DNA of 64,000 nucleotides from Opisthorchis felineus (lineage: Eukaryota > Platyhelminthes > Trematoda > Opisthorchiida > Opisthorchiidae), in NCBI GenBank assembly GCA_004794785.1, contig SJOL01008778.1:124513-188512 (forward strand), read 5' to 3'. A program made the translations under genes and the position numbers. This document shows positions 48,275 through 59,852 of this stretch, piece by piece. The stretch's first letter is position 1. Each line of letters begins with the position of its first letter. A model generated the notes under the pieces. The model was not told where the DNA came from and made no database searches. It worked only from the letters and a program-made list of their open reading frames with translations.

Positions 48275-48480
48275 CCTGAACAATGGGACGCTGTTTCCCA
48301 GAAAAAACTGGTTCTCACCTCGAAGGGAATTACTCACAAGGTTGCTGAAAGCTCTTCAACAACCCACAACCGGTTTCGCCCCACTAGGGGTTCACCAGGA
48401 AGGTGCAGTCCCCCAGTTCCCGTCAGCTTTGTGTTCTTTTGCGCAACACATTCAGTTGGAGAAGATCGTAAACGAGAGAT
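48275..48480 (+). repeat. Repeat R1, copy d
   Basis: Plus-strand copy with CTCACAAGGTTGCTGAAAGC, CAACAACCCACAACCGGTTT and the continuation through CAGTCCCCCAGTTCCCGTC seen in copy a. Both strands have open frames across it that I treat as repeat-derived. Confidence 0.75.
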
Positions 48481-48889
48481 GCAATTGAGTCGCCCGTAGA
48501 AACTGAACTGGTGTGAAAACGAGTGTATTTCGCGTACTTTTCACCTTGTTGTTATGGCCTCCGAGCGCCCGTATCCCTGAAGCTCGGTGTTCCACAGGTT
48601 TATTACGCATTACACTGTTTTCCCGATCTTCCTTTGTGGTAGATTACACAATGTTCCCCTATGACTGACTCAGTATTTGCACCAAAGATTTTCCCTATCA
48701 TTTCTGCGTTCAAGGTCACGAGCCACTGTGCAAGGCCACAAACCTTTGGTTACAAAATTACCTGCAACCAAACAAAAATCCATGAAAGTTGGTCACTCCT
48801 TCCAGAGTGAGCCAAAGAACCAGGGACTGCCCACGAAACAATCATTGCGAGGTTATTCAGCGACTATGGAAACTGACGCCTGTTTGTCA

Positions 48890-50350
48890 TATTCTACCCG
48901 CCACTAGTGGTGAAATAACTGGCAGTTACCTACAAAATAATCATCTAATGGGTATTTTAGGATTAACTAACTATGAAACCCGTTGGCAAGAGTCCCAAAG
49001 CGGTGTCAAAATAACAGTAGACGATCAAAGCACTGTCACCGAAATAAAGTCGGACGCACGATCTGTGACATCATCATCACCATCATCATCGACAGCATGA
49101 CAACAGTGTTCAACACAGGTGCTTCGCTGCCGTGTGACCTATGACATTTGGACCAATGACTCTGTAGAGTCGTCAGGACGGGTCCGGAAATCTTACACTG
49201 GTATCCGATTTTGGGCATATTGCCCAAAGACGCTAATTTGCACATCAATATATGGTTGTGTTAGGTATGGTCGGAAAGCCACTACAAACAGAAGGTAGGC
49301 TATACCCTCTGTTTGGGTCCACTTTTGCTCTTCCAAGTGGACTACTTTCTTAGTGTTATGGATACGCGGGACCATGAGTAGTATGTGGCGCATATGTTAT
49401 GCTCAATTTACAGTCCCCATATCGACGGTATGTGGAATGAAGCCCTTGTTGTACGCTAGATTTGGACGTATATTGGACTACAATCCATTTTGGCGACTAA
49501 ATATGAATAGCTTTCCGGCCATAGTTCATTCGGAGGACTGAATATGAACGGCAATAGTCCATATGTGCTAGCGGGGAGACAACCGTTCCCACATACTACC
49601 ATGTTGACATTGTCTTCCCACCCTTTAATTGTGGTGGGACAAACATCAGCTATCCACATAATTAATACCTAATAGTAGTTCACGGTAAAAGGGTAAGAGA
49701 GAACAGTACATACATGCGAGTGACCAACAGTTATTTTCCCTTATATTGCCCACCACCCACCCCTTATTTGTGGTGAGACGACCATCTGCCACCCCCGAAT
49801 GAACCACCTGATCTGATCGGTATTTAACCGTCAGATAACCACTTCAGTTGTTATTTGACCACAAACTAACCATCATATTGTGGGTAATTTTCGATTACTT
49901 AACTGCGTCCTACCCTATTTAACTATAATCAGTTCATGAACTACCCTTGGGTTGGCTATTTTGCCTCTATCCATTAACGTCTATTGGTTGAATAATAGCA
50001 AACGATCCACAGAATAGCCACCTCTAGGTATTGCGTATTTAGTTACCCGTCCCACCACAGTCAACACTTTGCGGTTATTCCACTAAGAAGCAACCACTAT
50101 GTAACCCGCAATTCATAACAGTCTCGCAGTTATCCAATCACATTCTACTGATGTTGCGCAGTGGAATAACCACGAGCACTCATTTAACAACCAACAAGTG
50201 TGACGGAATTTTGATGACTAAGTACATGTTTTAACCAACGTTTCTGGTGAAATGACTGTTTCCTAACCACCATGTAACAGCAACGCTGCATTTGGACTGG
50301 ACACCATGGCAATAGTTAAATAACCATTAAATAATCATCCTAATTGGTAA
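48890..50350. repeat. Degenerate minisatellite, block 2
   Basis: The same kind of words as block 1: GTGGTGAAATAACTGGCAG, GTTATTTGACCACAAAC, GTGGAATAACCACGAG, GTTAAATAACCATTAAATAA. They recur unevenly over about 1.4 kb, with intervening unique sequence including the ATC-rich tract at 49070. Confidence 0.45.
49070..49091. repeat. (ATC)n microsatellite
   Basis: A short run of CAT/ATC units with one CAC interruption. Confidence 0.9.
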
Positions 50351-50830
50351 AACAACCACAATTTAAAAACTCTGCGCTAACAATATAAATAAGACCGAGC
50401 CGGGAAACAGAAGTGTATGTCTTCCAGCCTACATCAAAACATGAAGAGACGCGGAAATAGCTCTGCATACACGAACACGGACCCCAAAGGGTTTTCAGCA
50501 GCCTTGTGAGTATTGTGTTGCGTCCAGAAAACCATTTTATTCGACCAGACTCGGTGAATTCGAAAGGTCTGGCTGTGCACGAGGAACACTGTGTGGGAGC
50601 ATCGGTAATCAGACCGCTGTGACTCCACAATCTCTTGTAATCAAACCTATTGACAATAGTAGTGGAACCCAGCTGGTTTTGCGGGTGGTCTCTCGTACAT
50701 TCCTTATACAGTATATCCATTCATATTTGTGATGTGTAGAGTGGATTCAAAAGTGAAGTAGAAAGACAGACATGTAGCAACCATGACTGGCCAACAACGA
50801 AGCGAACTAATGTCCAGATACTGGTTGCTC

Positions 50831-50895
50831 GGGTGACCACGTGGTAGTTGATCCGTTCAGGGAGCTTGGCAGTTGGCTTGCAAACGGTTCGTCAC
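50831..50895 (-). repeat. Penelope-like 3' tail, inverted copy
   Basis: On the minus strand GTGACGAACCGTTTGCAAGC...CTGAACGGATCAACTACCAC. It aligns over about 65 bp with the tail at 40585 and with the plus copy 40 bp to its right. Confidence 0.75.
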
Positions 50896-50934
50896 GATTC
50901 GCATCGTCCTGCTATTGACGGTGTCCCCTCATAT

Positions 50935-51005
50935 GGTGACAAAAAGTCTGCAGCCAATTGCCAAGCTCATAGAACGGATCAACTGCCACCTGATGAACAG
51001 CCAAG
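50935..51005 (+). repeat. Penelope-like 3' tail, direct copy
   Basis: GGTGACAAAAAGTCTGCAGC...AGAACGGATCAACTGCCACC, the plus-strand partner of the inverted copy. The two copies diverge from a 40-bp spacer, forming a head-to-head pair. Confidence 0.78.
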
Positions 51006-53228
51006 AATTCAGCTAAGCTGTATAGAAGATGAGTGTCCAGTGGGGAAATCTTCGTCTAACAAGTGGGTGTAATTTACCTGCCACTTGGCTTAAGGTGGAC
51101 GACAGACAGTACGGTCTGTCAATTAGTACTGGATCCCAGCCTCTGAGAGATACAGTACCAAGTGTGACTGTGGCCACTAATCTTCTACATCCATTATAAG
51201 AGATTTGCTCAGGCTTCATCTACCCATTGTGGAATCTGACAGAAAGGAGAACTGATACAGTCCCAACTAACTCTCAACATGTTCTTCAGTATACCAGCTG
51301 CAACAGAGGCGAAAAATTGAGTGGTGTCGAAGCCTAGTGGTGTAACTCTTGGTGCCTGTTATGGAAGCTGAGAGTTTGTACTGACATACTGTATTTCGAT
51401 CTCTGCATTAAGTCCGCCAAACCTAAGCAACTTTAACACAGTCGAAATGGAGTAGGCAGACATGGAAGCTGGCAGTGAAATAGACTACAGAGGTCAAGCC
51501 ACTGGTAAACGAAACAAGTAACCAAGCCAGTGCAAGATATGGAGTCCCACAGGCTGAGTCGTCGTTTGCCAGCTATTTCCCCCGGTGTACTTCAGCATTA
51601 TCAATTTAATGTTCACAGAGAACTAGGACAATGTTCACAAGGCAGATGGTTTCTGAACACTCGAACTATAGTAATTGAATTTATGGTCCATATAGCAACA
51701 TGAAAGGCAGTGTAGTACTAAGGACTCGACTAGTGACAAACTAGATACCACATTTACGCCAAGGACACCGCGAAATTAACTGTAACCAATAACTGAGGGT
51801 TCATTGCTCCTGCTAGAATGCACCCTCACTAATCAATGCAAACTATTTAGAGAAACTGGAAAGTTTCTCTTTTGTTATTTAGAAAGCAATTAAAATCGCC
51901 TGCTTTTTGGTCAAATTCTTGGCTAACATACTGGCTAAAGAAAATGAAACTCATTATAGCGGCTGCTGAAAGCAGTTCACTAAGCAAATCCTCACCTGTT
52001 TTCAGAAATCAAGTTCCATTATCCTGAAGTGTGCTAAATTACTGATTTTTTGTCAGAACCACCCTAGACTGGTGAATAAACTAACCGCTTGGTCAACAAG
52101 TAAATCTACCTATTTATCTATAGATAGGCATGTGATCCACGTGATGCTCAGCTTGATTGATTACAAGACCAAACATAGCTTGTAAACAATACTCACCCAG
52201 TCTGTGGCTTAGAGGCGAGACTATCATGCACCCGTTTGGAAAGCATGGTACGCGGATCAGAGCAGTTTGAGGGTGCATTAACGTAAACAGACCAAGGCCA
52301 TTGTACACCACAAGAGCAAGTGTTGCTGGATCGGAGTATGAGACCGGATTTTCATCGGTTCACATTCCGAATTTGTTGTCGGTAGGTTCAAATGCACCAG
52401 TAATATTCAAGGAGGATTTAAAAGCATTTTGTCAAACAAGTGAACATGTCAAAGATCCTTTGAACAGAAGTTAATAAGACATCAATCTTGCATGGGTGGA
52501 GACGGTCCTGTTCACCTCTTAAGGCACAAAAATGGTGTCTTCTCAACTTTTGTTAAAGCGAGTTTGCATCAAAGGAAATGATTCAAAAACACTTAGCAGG
52601 CATCGGTTTCAGTGCAATTGTCTGGTGTATTACAGCGCAAAAATATGCTTGTTGTATACTGACACCAGGTAACTAATTTCCTTATCTTAAAGTACTAACC
52701 GGAACAGCAGTACAGCAGGCCGTCGCACACACAATTTGCTCAGAAGTGCTTTTATGGGATATCTTACAAAACATGCAAAGGTCCTGCATCTATAACAGGA
52801 CGCGAACTCCAGCAGTAATATCTCGATTCAAAACTGAGTGTCGTTATTTGTCTACACAGTTACCAATGTCAAGCGAACATCGATAATCCTTTTAGACATC
52901 AGCTAGCAATCAACGATCCATCGCAAGATAGATTTTCCCCATGTAAACGCTTAGAGCTACAATCCGAGATACCACGGATTCGGGCATCATTGGAACTTGC
53001 AGAGTGAAAAGGTCAATCGCGCTTTACACTGCGGTAAGCATTCCGATTGTTTGCAAGCCCCGTGAAATGCACATCCGACAATCCATTCGACAATCACTGA
53101 CCACAGAGAGAAGCAGCGATCTTGGTCGAGCAAAGCCTGTTAGTGCCTATACAGTACATAAAATTTACTAAAGGTCGTGCTTGGTGACGACCCAGTTAAT
53201 CGTACATCCAGAGGAGACCTAGAAGGCT
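51006..53228. other. No recognised feature
   Basis: About 2.2 kb of sequence with frames of 68 codons or less. Nothing recognisable. Confidence 0.5.
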
Positions 53229-53400
53229 ATATAGTCCAGTGATTAGAGCACGAATTTACTGATCGGAAGATCCGTGGTTCGAACCCGACCTCTGCCTGTC
53301 GACTTCTTCGGTCTAGGCTTGGGCAACTTGGCAGTATCCAAGCCCTCATGCTTCCTTCGGGTGGCATGGCAGCTAGGCACTGAAAAGGTGTTACAGCTGA
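53229..53400 (+). mobile_element. tRNA-derived SINE, copy 2 (best preserved)
   Basis: Box A TAGTCCAGTGATTAGAGC (53232-53249) and box B GGTTCGAACCC (53276-53286) form an internal RNA polymerase III promoter. They are followed by a non-tRNA body with GGGCAACTTGGCAGTATCC and CTTCGGGTGGCATGGCAGCT shared with the other three copies. The tRNA arms no longer fold as a tRNA. The minus-strand frame here ([10 protein letters not shown]) is repeat-derived, not a gene. Confidence 0.88.
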
Positions 53401-56365
53401 GCGACAAAAGACCTAGGCTCACGCATGCTCCCAGATGATCGCCCTTGGATAACGGGTCAGTTTTCTCACCATTTGTGACATGAGTCACCGATGGCAACGA
53501 AATGCGGAGAAAGTAAACACCCAGAAAAACTGGCAGAATTCTAGGCAAGCACCAAGGGCGGTACGGAGATCTACACGGGACAAGGCGTTTGAGTATATAT
53601 GCAACCGACCACTAAACTGTCTGTCAGACGAGCCGCGAATTACACACAAGTGGCTACGAATGCAAAGGATGTCTGACGGCAAGCGGCTAATCGGAGCACA
53701 GCTGACGAACTAGTGTGACCAAGTGTCCAATGCGTGCTAACGTTAATCAAACCACGGGTAGATGGAAAACTTGCCAGCTACGCTCATGTGAACATCACTT
53801 CATCCCACGTAGTAACTGACTGATAATACACATGGTTCTCGTCAAAACAGCCCTCTTCCTGCCATTCTGCCTTGTTGGATGTTTATTCGACGAGATGTAT
53901 CGGTTATCATTGGTCGAGTTAGGTGTTTTGTCGCATTTGGCCTGTAGCATAATCACGCGCTCTTATTGATTATCCAGTCCGTTTAGATGGTGTGTGAATT
54001 CAGGCATGTCGGTTCACTTTGGTAGCAAACACTATCTCAATAATACGCCAGTTTCCTCTAAAGATTCCGAACATTGCTCACTCATCCTAAAATAGAGTTC
54101 GCATGACTGAGGCACAAAAGAATCTTCTATGGAGGGATTCCATCTGACAGTTTATTTGAAGATCACTGTAACGTTTGGGTACACCTTTAGTCGAAATTTC
54201 AGCAAGTCCCAACCGAGATTCTCGGCCATGAGAGACTGTTATTTTCGTACCTCTTTCGCAATGATGTGGCATACGGTAGGAATCCGAATCATAGGCCATT
54301 CAACCAAATCAACAGTGTGGAATATTAATCATCAATTTGAGATAGGGGATGTTGGCCGCACCACTAGACTATATCTATCCGGAGAAGGTAGCTTATGAGC
54401 GCCCCCAAAAATTAAGGATTTATCATCCTACTTTTCATTCCTACTGCCAAAAAACCGTTTCCTCCTCGCGAAAACACCTTGGAAAACCATTACAAGCTGA
54501 TATATATAATGACTCGGCCAACAGAAGTCTTCTCCCTTTTTTGACAGCTTGTCAACAAGCCCAGCTGTCCGAAGTGCCCACACATAAACTATACTTCCCA
54601 CTGACTGGCAATTCCTCCTATTGGTTTAAGCGGTGTGACTCTCCGCCCATCTCAGCGTGCACGCACGAAATCCCCCATCTCCAAACAAGAGTCTAAGATT
54701 GAAGTAGTTGTCGTACAAGTCTAATATCTGCACTGAGATTCATGGCACTAATTATATGAATTTGGTCTTAATAAGTCCCCTTTGGCTATTAGTTCGGATC
54801 TCTTCTGGCAGTGGCTAGAGGCTGGGGGGGGGAGAATTAATCAGTTCTGCTTCTTAACTGATCTACCTCTCATTCTAGTCGTGACCGTGAATTTCCATTG
54901 GTGAAGCTTTGACCGTAATGAACCTCACTCGCGAACACCACTCAGTATCTGCAAAATCACCGACGCCGTTAAAACTTGAAAGTCGTTGTTTGGTACGATA
55001 ACTGGGCATTAATCATGGCAAGTTGCTCTGTACCAATGCAACTTACGTCTTAACAGGTGAAAAGTACATCAAACTAGAAGGTACTGTAGCAGTTCACCCT
55101 TTCTCATTTCGTTTTGGCACCTCAAGTTACAAAGTTTGGTATTAGACGCCAAAAGACGCTCAGTTTTGCGTAGTGTGTACGGTCTGGAAAACAGTTCGGT
55201 TCAAATTTGTAGTAAGTAGAAAATGATGGCTTAAACATGTTCCTTAAACTCACTACCGTTGGAACATGCAAAGTACCGTTTCCGCGAATTGGGGAATGGG
55301 GTTTTCTGAACCAGGTGCTTCATTCCGATAGTTCACTTATATCAAAACTCGTTGTCCTATGCCTATGTCATGGTAAGAATTCCGAAGCGATCCTGTTATT
55401 GCATTATTAAAAACACGCCCAAGCAAATGATTCTTAAGGTAAGACGGAGATTGCTGAGTGGAATTTCACCAGGGTTCCTCATTTTGCACTGCGCCACAGT
55501 AGAGGGCGATGAATGTATGTAGCCTAAAGTATTACATGGTACTTGCGTTCCCCCGATAGGCGCAACTGCTTTCGCAGTTCTGTATTTGAAGAATATATCA
55601 CAAAAACGCTCATAGGATTATCAAGATCATTTGGCGACCGTGAAAAGTCCGCTCAATCGTAGTGCTAATGTTCAAAATCTGATTTTTTTTTCAATTTAAT
55701 GTTACACTCAAATTAGGGCTCCTGACTCATTCGCCGTCAGTGGCCATCTTTGGTACAAGATAATCTGTCCAAACTTGAAAATCCTTGGTTTCGAGGGAAC
55801 AACATGACAATTTCGGCTTGCGCACATTGCACAACAGAAGAAACCCGACTTCCCTGAATCATAGAAGCACGTGAAACGAGATGGAGAAAAGCAACAAAGT
55901 GCGGTAACGTGGGAAAACTGTTTATCGGTACGTCGTTCGTCAAAAGAAAAACGCTTCATCCAGCTCAGAGGAACAGTTTTCAACGTCAACAGATGTAACT
56001 CCGTGCATTTCGACAGAACACAGAACACTCCGATTGCCCAAAGGTTGACCGTAGCCGCTGTTGCATTATTCAGTACGTCGGAATATAATTAAAGCCGAAG
56101 AGTCTGACGCTTCTCAAGAAGCACCAGCTGTTCACGGTCGCAGTAGAGGTCAAACAGTTGTTTGACTCCCTGCGTCTTGGGCAAAGCTAACCGGCCACAA
56201 CCAATTGGGTAGCCGGCGCTGGGACGCATTCACCAAGAAAATCCTAACACGTGTTACTTCGAGAGCCAGACTGTACAGTCGGAGAATAGGAACAAGACTG
56301 CATAACAAGACCCCGAATTCTTCCACCGCTTTGTGGATCACATCTTCAACTTAGAGGCTTAGGGT
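53401..56365. other. No recognised feature
   Basis: About 3 kb. Frames of up to 115 codons (54349-54696) have no recognisable motif. The part from about 55700 may be degraded sequence of the RTE element whose endonuclease starts near 56560, but nothing specific supports that. Confidence 0.4.
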
Positions 56366-56391
56366 GGGGTACTTCAAAGCTTCGGGATGGG

Positions 56392-56420
56392 AGCAGCAGC
56401 AGCAGCAGGAGCAGAGCAGC
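56392..56420. repeat. (AGC)n tract
   Basis: About nine AGC/GGAGC units, read as poly-Gln in the 158-codon plus frame that begins at 56364. Confidence 0.9.
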
Positions 56421-56559
56421 TCCCACAGTGTGGGAGCAGTAGCCAGCCTCCTCAATTTACCACCTTCAACCCTAATCACATGTGCGAACAGTCCCATTTG
56501 TAGCTCCATAGATTCAGCATGGATTCCTGCCCCCCTTCCCACCCTCGAAAAAACTGGAA

Positions 56560-57250
56560 TTCTGTTTGATATCCTTACACATGCCCCAACAAACAACAGT
56601 AATGACACTGTCAAAGACACTTTTTATGGACTTTCGACGCCAAGCGTACCGATACCACCATTCTGGATGGCGATTCGAACGACCAGTTTACACGAATCGC
56701 CAGGAATGAGCCGTCTTAGCGGAATATCTGGTGCGGATGCTCGGCCATCACTTCCTAAAACTGTGTTTTCATTACCATCGGAAGCTTTCAGCATACACGA
56801 ATATCGTAATTCAACGAGCCCTCCAAATCGCTACCAATAGAACACTCGCATTGATCACAAAGCAGTTAGCTATAGATGATAATCTTGTGTTGTAGACTGT
56901 CTCTGCTTTTCGAATACGTGTCGAATCAGATCACGCCCTGGTTCGTGCCCGGGACGACAAGGTCTCTGAGGCGAAACTTAACCGACCATAAGAATTAGTG
57001 ACCAAGGGCATTCGAGAAATGAAAAAAACGGCGGCCAGCTGTTCCAACTCATCCGCATCCCTGAGCCAAGAAAGCCGCGTCAGTTAAGATGTGGTAAAAA
57101 AGATGACCCAACAGATCATTTTGTGATTTCGCCTTTGGTGGATGGGACGTTTCGAAGAACTCAACTGGTCTGCGGTGCCACGCTACGGTCAACGTACCAC
57201 CAGCTTTCCAATGATATGAGAACTGCCCAATTCTAGCAGTGCGTCTTACT
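56560..57250 (+). mobile_element. RTE-like element remnant, endonuclease and linker
   Basis: Plus-strand pieces in the order of an AP-endonuclease domain: ILTHAPTNNSNDTVKDTFYG (56568-56630, family YAPT---D--KD-FY); LDGDSNDQFTRIARNEPS (56661-56715, family GDFNAQVG, with Phe changed to Ser); and VESDHALVRARDD (56922-56960, the catalytic SDH motif). Then linker GGQLFQLIR (57031-57057) and WMGRFEELNWSAVP (about 57140-57182, family RW-EHFEEQLNWP). A +1 frameshift separates the first two motifs and stops follow. It is complementary to the element at 10989-13060, which keeps RT but no endonuclease, although the two look like different subfamilies. Confidence 0.82.
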
Positions 57251-57390
57251 GGGGAACGCAATTACAACAATGATTGTGGGAACCATTCACGTGTTGTATG
57301 TAAAATTCAAGCACAAATGAATGTGGTTCAGATGTGGTCCGTTGATTCCTCAAAAAGCCGACTGTGGTCATCCACTTCCACCAACCTCGT

Positions 57391-57550
57391 GATACTTCAG
57401 TGATTAAGGCGCGAACTTACTGACCGGAAATTCCGCTGTTCGAACCCAACAACAGCATCTCGACTGCTCCTGTCTAGGCATTGGCAAGCTGGCAGTGGCT
57501 CGATCCTTGTGCTTACTTCGGGTGACATGCCAACTAGGCACCGAATGGCC
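57391..57550 (+). mobile_element. tRNA-derived SINE, copy 3
   Basis: Box A-like TTCAGTGATTAAGGCG, box B TGTTCGAACCC (57438-57448) and the body CTTCGGGTGACATGCCAACT, diverged from copy 2. It follows closely after the RTE endonuclease remnant. Confidence 0.82.
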
Positions 57551-58210
57551 ATTTCATGGACTTCTGTGCCACTCTGGGCAGGCTTTGGTACCCTACCCCA
57601 CCAGTCGTCCAAACATTTTACCCAACTATCAGCTGCACACTTTACGTCAAGAAATACCACAACTTGTTCGCATTCTGTTCCAGAGTTAAGGCGCACCGTC
57701 CGCCGAATTTCGACAGGATGTCTGTTGGAAAGACCCCCTTTCGTCAAGGAATCAGCCGTGTCAGGTTCCTCTGGTTAGACCCTCGTGCGTTCAAGGATTC
57801 CAAACTACCTAGTTAGGTGAGAGCTGCACTCTGGCATCTCTTATTTAACTCGCCACCCATGAGTAAAAGCAGGAAGGCGTACTGTTTTGCCTGCTAACGA
57901 CTAATTGAAAGGTCAGCTGGGTTATATAAATCTGTACCGAGCCCAGCGTGTCGACTAAACTGACTTTTGAAGCATGAGTGTCGTGGGACGGTACGACTAA
58001 CGGGTAAAGTGATTCTGCAGATCACTCCAGCTCGAGTTACATCAAGCATGGAGGGCAATAAAGCACTCTCGCATGCAAACATTCAAAGCATGTCCTGATT
58101 CTGGGGTTCCACACTTTGATCAACTGATGCCTTGTCCAAGCGCTGTGTTTAGTGATCCGGTCCCAATTTCAAATGACAGAAATGTGGCACAAAATAGTAC
58201 GGATATGGAT

Positions 58211-58300
58211 CCTGTCTAGGCTTGGGCAACCTGGCAGTATCCCAGCCCTTGTTTTTCCTTCGGGTGGCATGGCAGCTGGGCACCGAAAGGATTATTATCA
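58211..58300 (+). mobile_element. tRNA-derived SINE, copy 4 (5'-truncated)
   Basis: Only the body is present: CCTGTCTAGGCTTGGGCAAC, CTGGCAGTATCCCAGCCC and CTTCGGGTGGCATGGCAGCT. The tRNA-like head with its boxes is missing. It ends near an ATT-rich stretch (GATTATTATCATT). Confidence 0.82.
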
Positions 58301-59710
58301 TTTTTACGGATATTCGGAATAAATTCGTGTGGTTGGTCGGACTTTCAAGGACTACGGAACCCACACTCAAACACAGGTGGCTGGGCTTTCCTAAACTCCA
58401 TACTGCTTTACAGTGACGATGGCCTTAAACAGAACAGTGCGCTTAGCAGGCGAGACAAAACGGTGCAGTCGTAGATCGTAAGGACTGACGAAAGCAGATG
58501 ACATAGTAATCACTGAAACCATTGGATACTTCGTTGTTCCAGCGCAGATGGTGGACTCACAAAGTAGGCCCCATGGGGCTTCATTCAGATTTCAGCCTGG
58601 ACTGCAGAATTGAAGTTGAGGTCAATGCGAAATCCGAGTGTCGTTCGAATCCTCACCAACACATGTAGTCCGTTCATTGGTTTGCAAATCCGAGCGGTAC
58701 GTTTGCATTCTCAAGGACTGGTGATCTCAGGAGACTTCTCTAAATAACGGCAAAAGAAGAGCAGTCATATAGACTTGCAGCATTCTTTGCAGTACTGTAT
58801 TCGTTCCTTTGTCGTCGGACCGATGACAACCGGTCTCAGGTTGGCTTGGATGTCAAACGACACCTACCAGTGTGACTGAGCAAAGCTTCAGGGAGAGCTT
58901 AAGCGATAGGGTTGTGTTTCACTGCTACGCTAGCCATTACAGAATAATCGATAGGCTGTAACCCCGTGAATCACCGTCGTCGAGTGTCAACAGACCGCCA
59001 GAAGACGGTGCTTTTCGTGAGTCAGCCATTTCACCGCATCGCTGTGAACAGAACACAAACGTCCGGTCATACCGATGCGATATATCGATAGTCAAGTCGC
59101 CACTAACAGGATTATGTCTAGGGGTGAGCTCACTTTCGACGGCTGTTGAAAGAGAACATCCTATTGCCGACGACGTCACGAAGCATCAGCGATCAGCAAT
59201 GTCAGTCAGCAGAGGAAAGGAAAGCACAACCACCTGCATCCAAATAAGGACCTTTTACAGACCTGCTTACTGTTCCAGGGCGAATCTCTAGGCTACCAAA
59301 CATAATCCGATCAACAGGGTGGGAAACTGAGGGGTCGATTGATGGCGCCTGGTGGTTTGAGATGCAAAGGGTTTGCTGTGCCTTCAAATAAACAGATTCG
59401 TCCAACTATACGCCGGGTGTATGCTAGTATCGATTGACTCTGCAAGCTGATGTCGTTGTTTGAAGTTTGGTTTAGCCTGTCTGTTCAAGTGCACACTATG
59501 AGAGCCCATCTTTGAATAGTTACTTGGCTTGCTGGTGGAAAGGAGGAGAATTTTTGCGAGAACGTACGCGCACCAAAAAACGGTACCAAAGTCGATAGTA
59601 ATGCAGGAAGAACATTCTAGACCACAGCCATGCACCAAATCTAGGCATTCTGTTTTGAGTAAATAACCATTACGGGTACCAAGAACGTGACAACACTGAG
59701 ATGATAGGAA
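58301..59710. other. No recognised gene
   Basis: Sequence downstream of the mtHSP70 gene. A 127-codon minus frame (59384-59767) starts in the 3' untranslated region and looks accidental. Confidence 0.5.
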
Positions 59711-59716
59711 TTTATT
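59711..59716 (-). terminator. HSPA9: Polyadenylation signal of mtHSP70
   Basis: AATAAA on the minus strand, about 64 bp after the stop codon at 59781-59783. The first canonical signal downstream, giving a short 3' UTR. Confidence 0.8.
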
Positions 59717-59780
59717 TCGAAATAACGTACTTACATAGTGATGTGCAAAAACTAAGATATATGACATTTACCCACCATCA

Positions 59781-59852
59781 CTATTGTGTCTGCTGAGAAG
59801 ATTGATCAGAGCTGGATCCTGAGGCAGATCCTGAACTCGAGTCATTGGCCAT
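59781..59852 (-). CDS. HSPA9: mtHSP70 terminal exon
   Basis: 72 bp encoding [20 protein letters not shown] then QTQ and a stop. The low-complexity Ser/Gly/Gln tail is as expected for the disordered C-terminus of mitochondrial HSP70. Separated from the previous exon by a 44-bp intron. Confidence 0.93.
   Translation of the reverse strand: MANDSSSGSASGSSSDQSSQQTQ

Noticed and set aside
53243..53548. 101-codon minus-strand frame as a conserved fluke protein
   Set aside because: It is the antisense reading of the SINE at 53229-53400 and runs through its polymerase III boxes.
56364..56840. 158-codon poly-Gln protein
   Set aside because: Its second half overlaps the RTE endonuclease motifs, partly in another frame, and the Gln run is a microsatellite; best explained as a chance frame over a dead element.
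58937..59179. 80-codon minus frame as a SINE head (RCGEMA reading)
   Set aside because: Only a short word resembles the expected SINE start; box B and the shared body are absent.
59384..59767. 127-codon minus frame as a gene following mtHSP70
   Set aside because: It begins inside the mtHSP70 3' UTR, spans its polyadenylation signal and has no recognisable domain.
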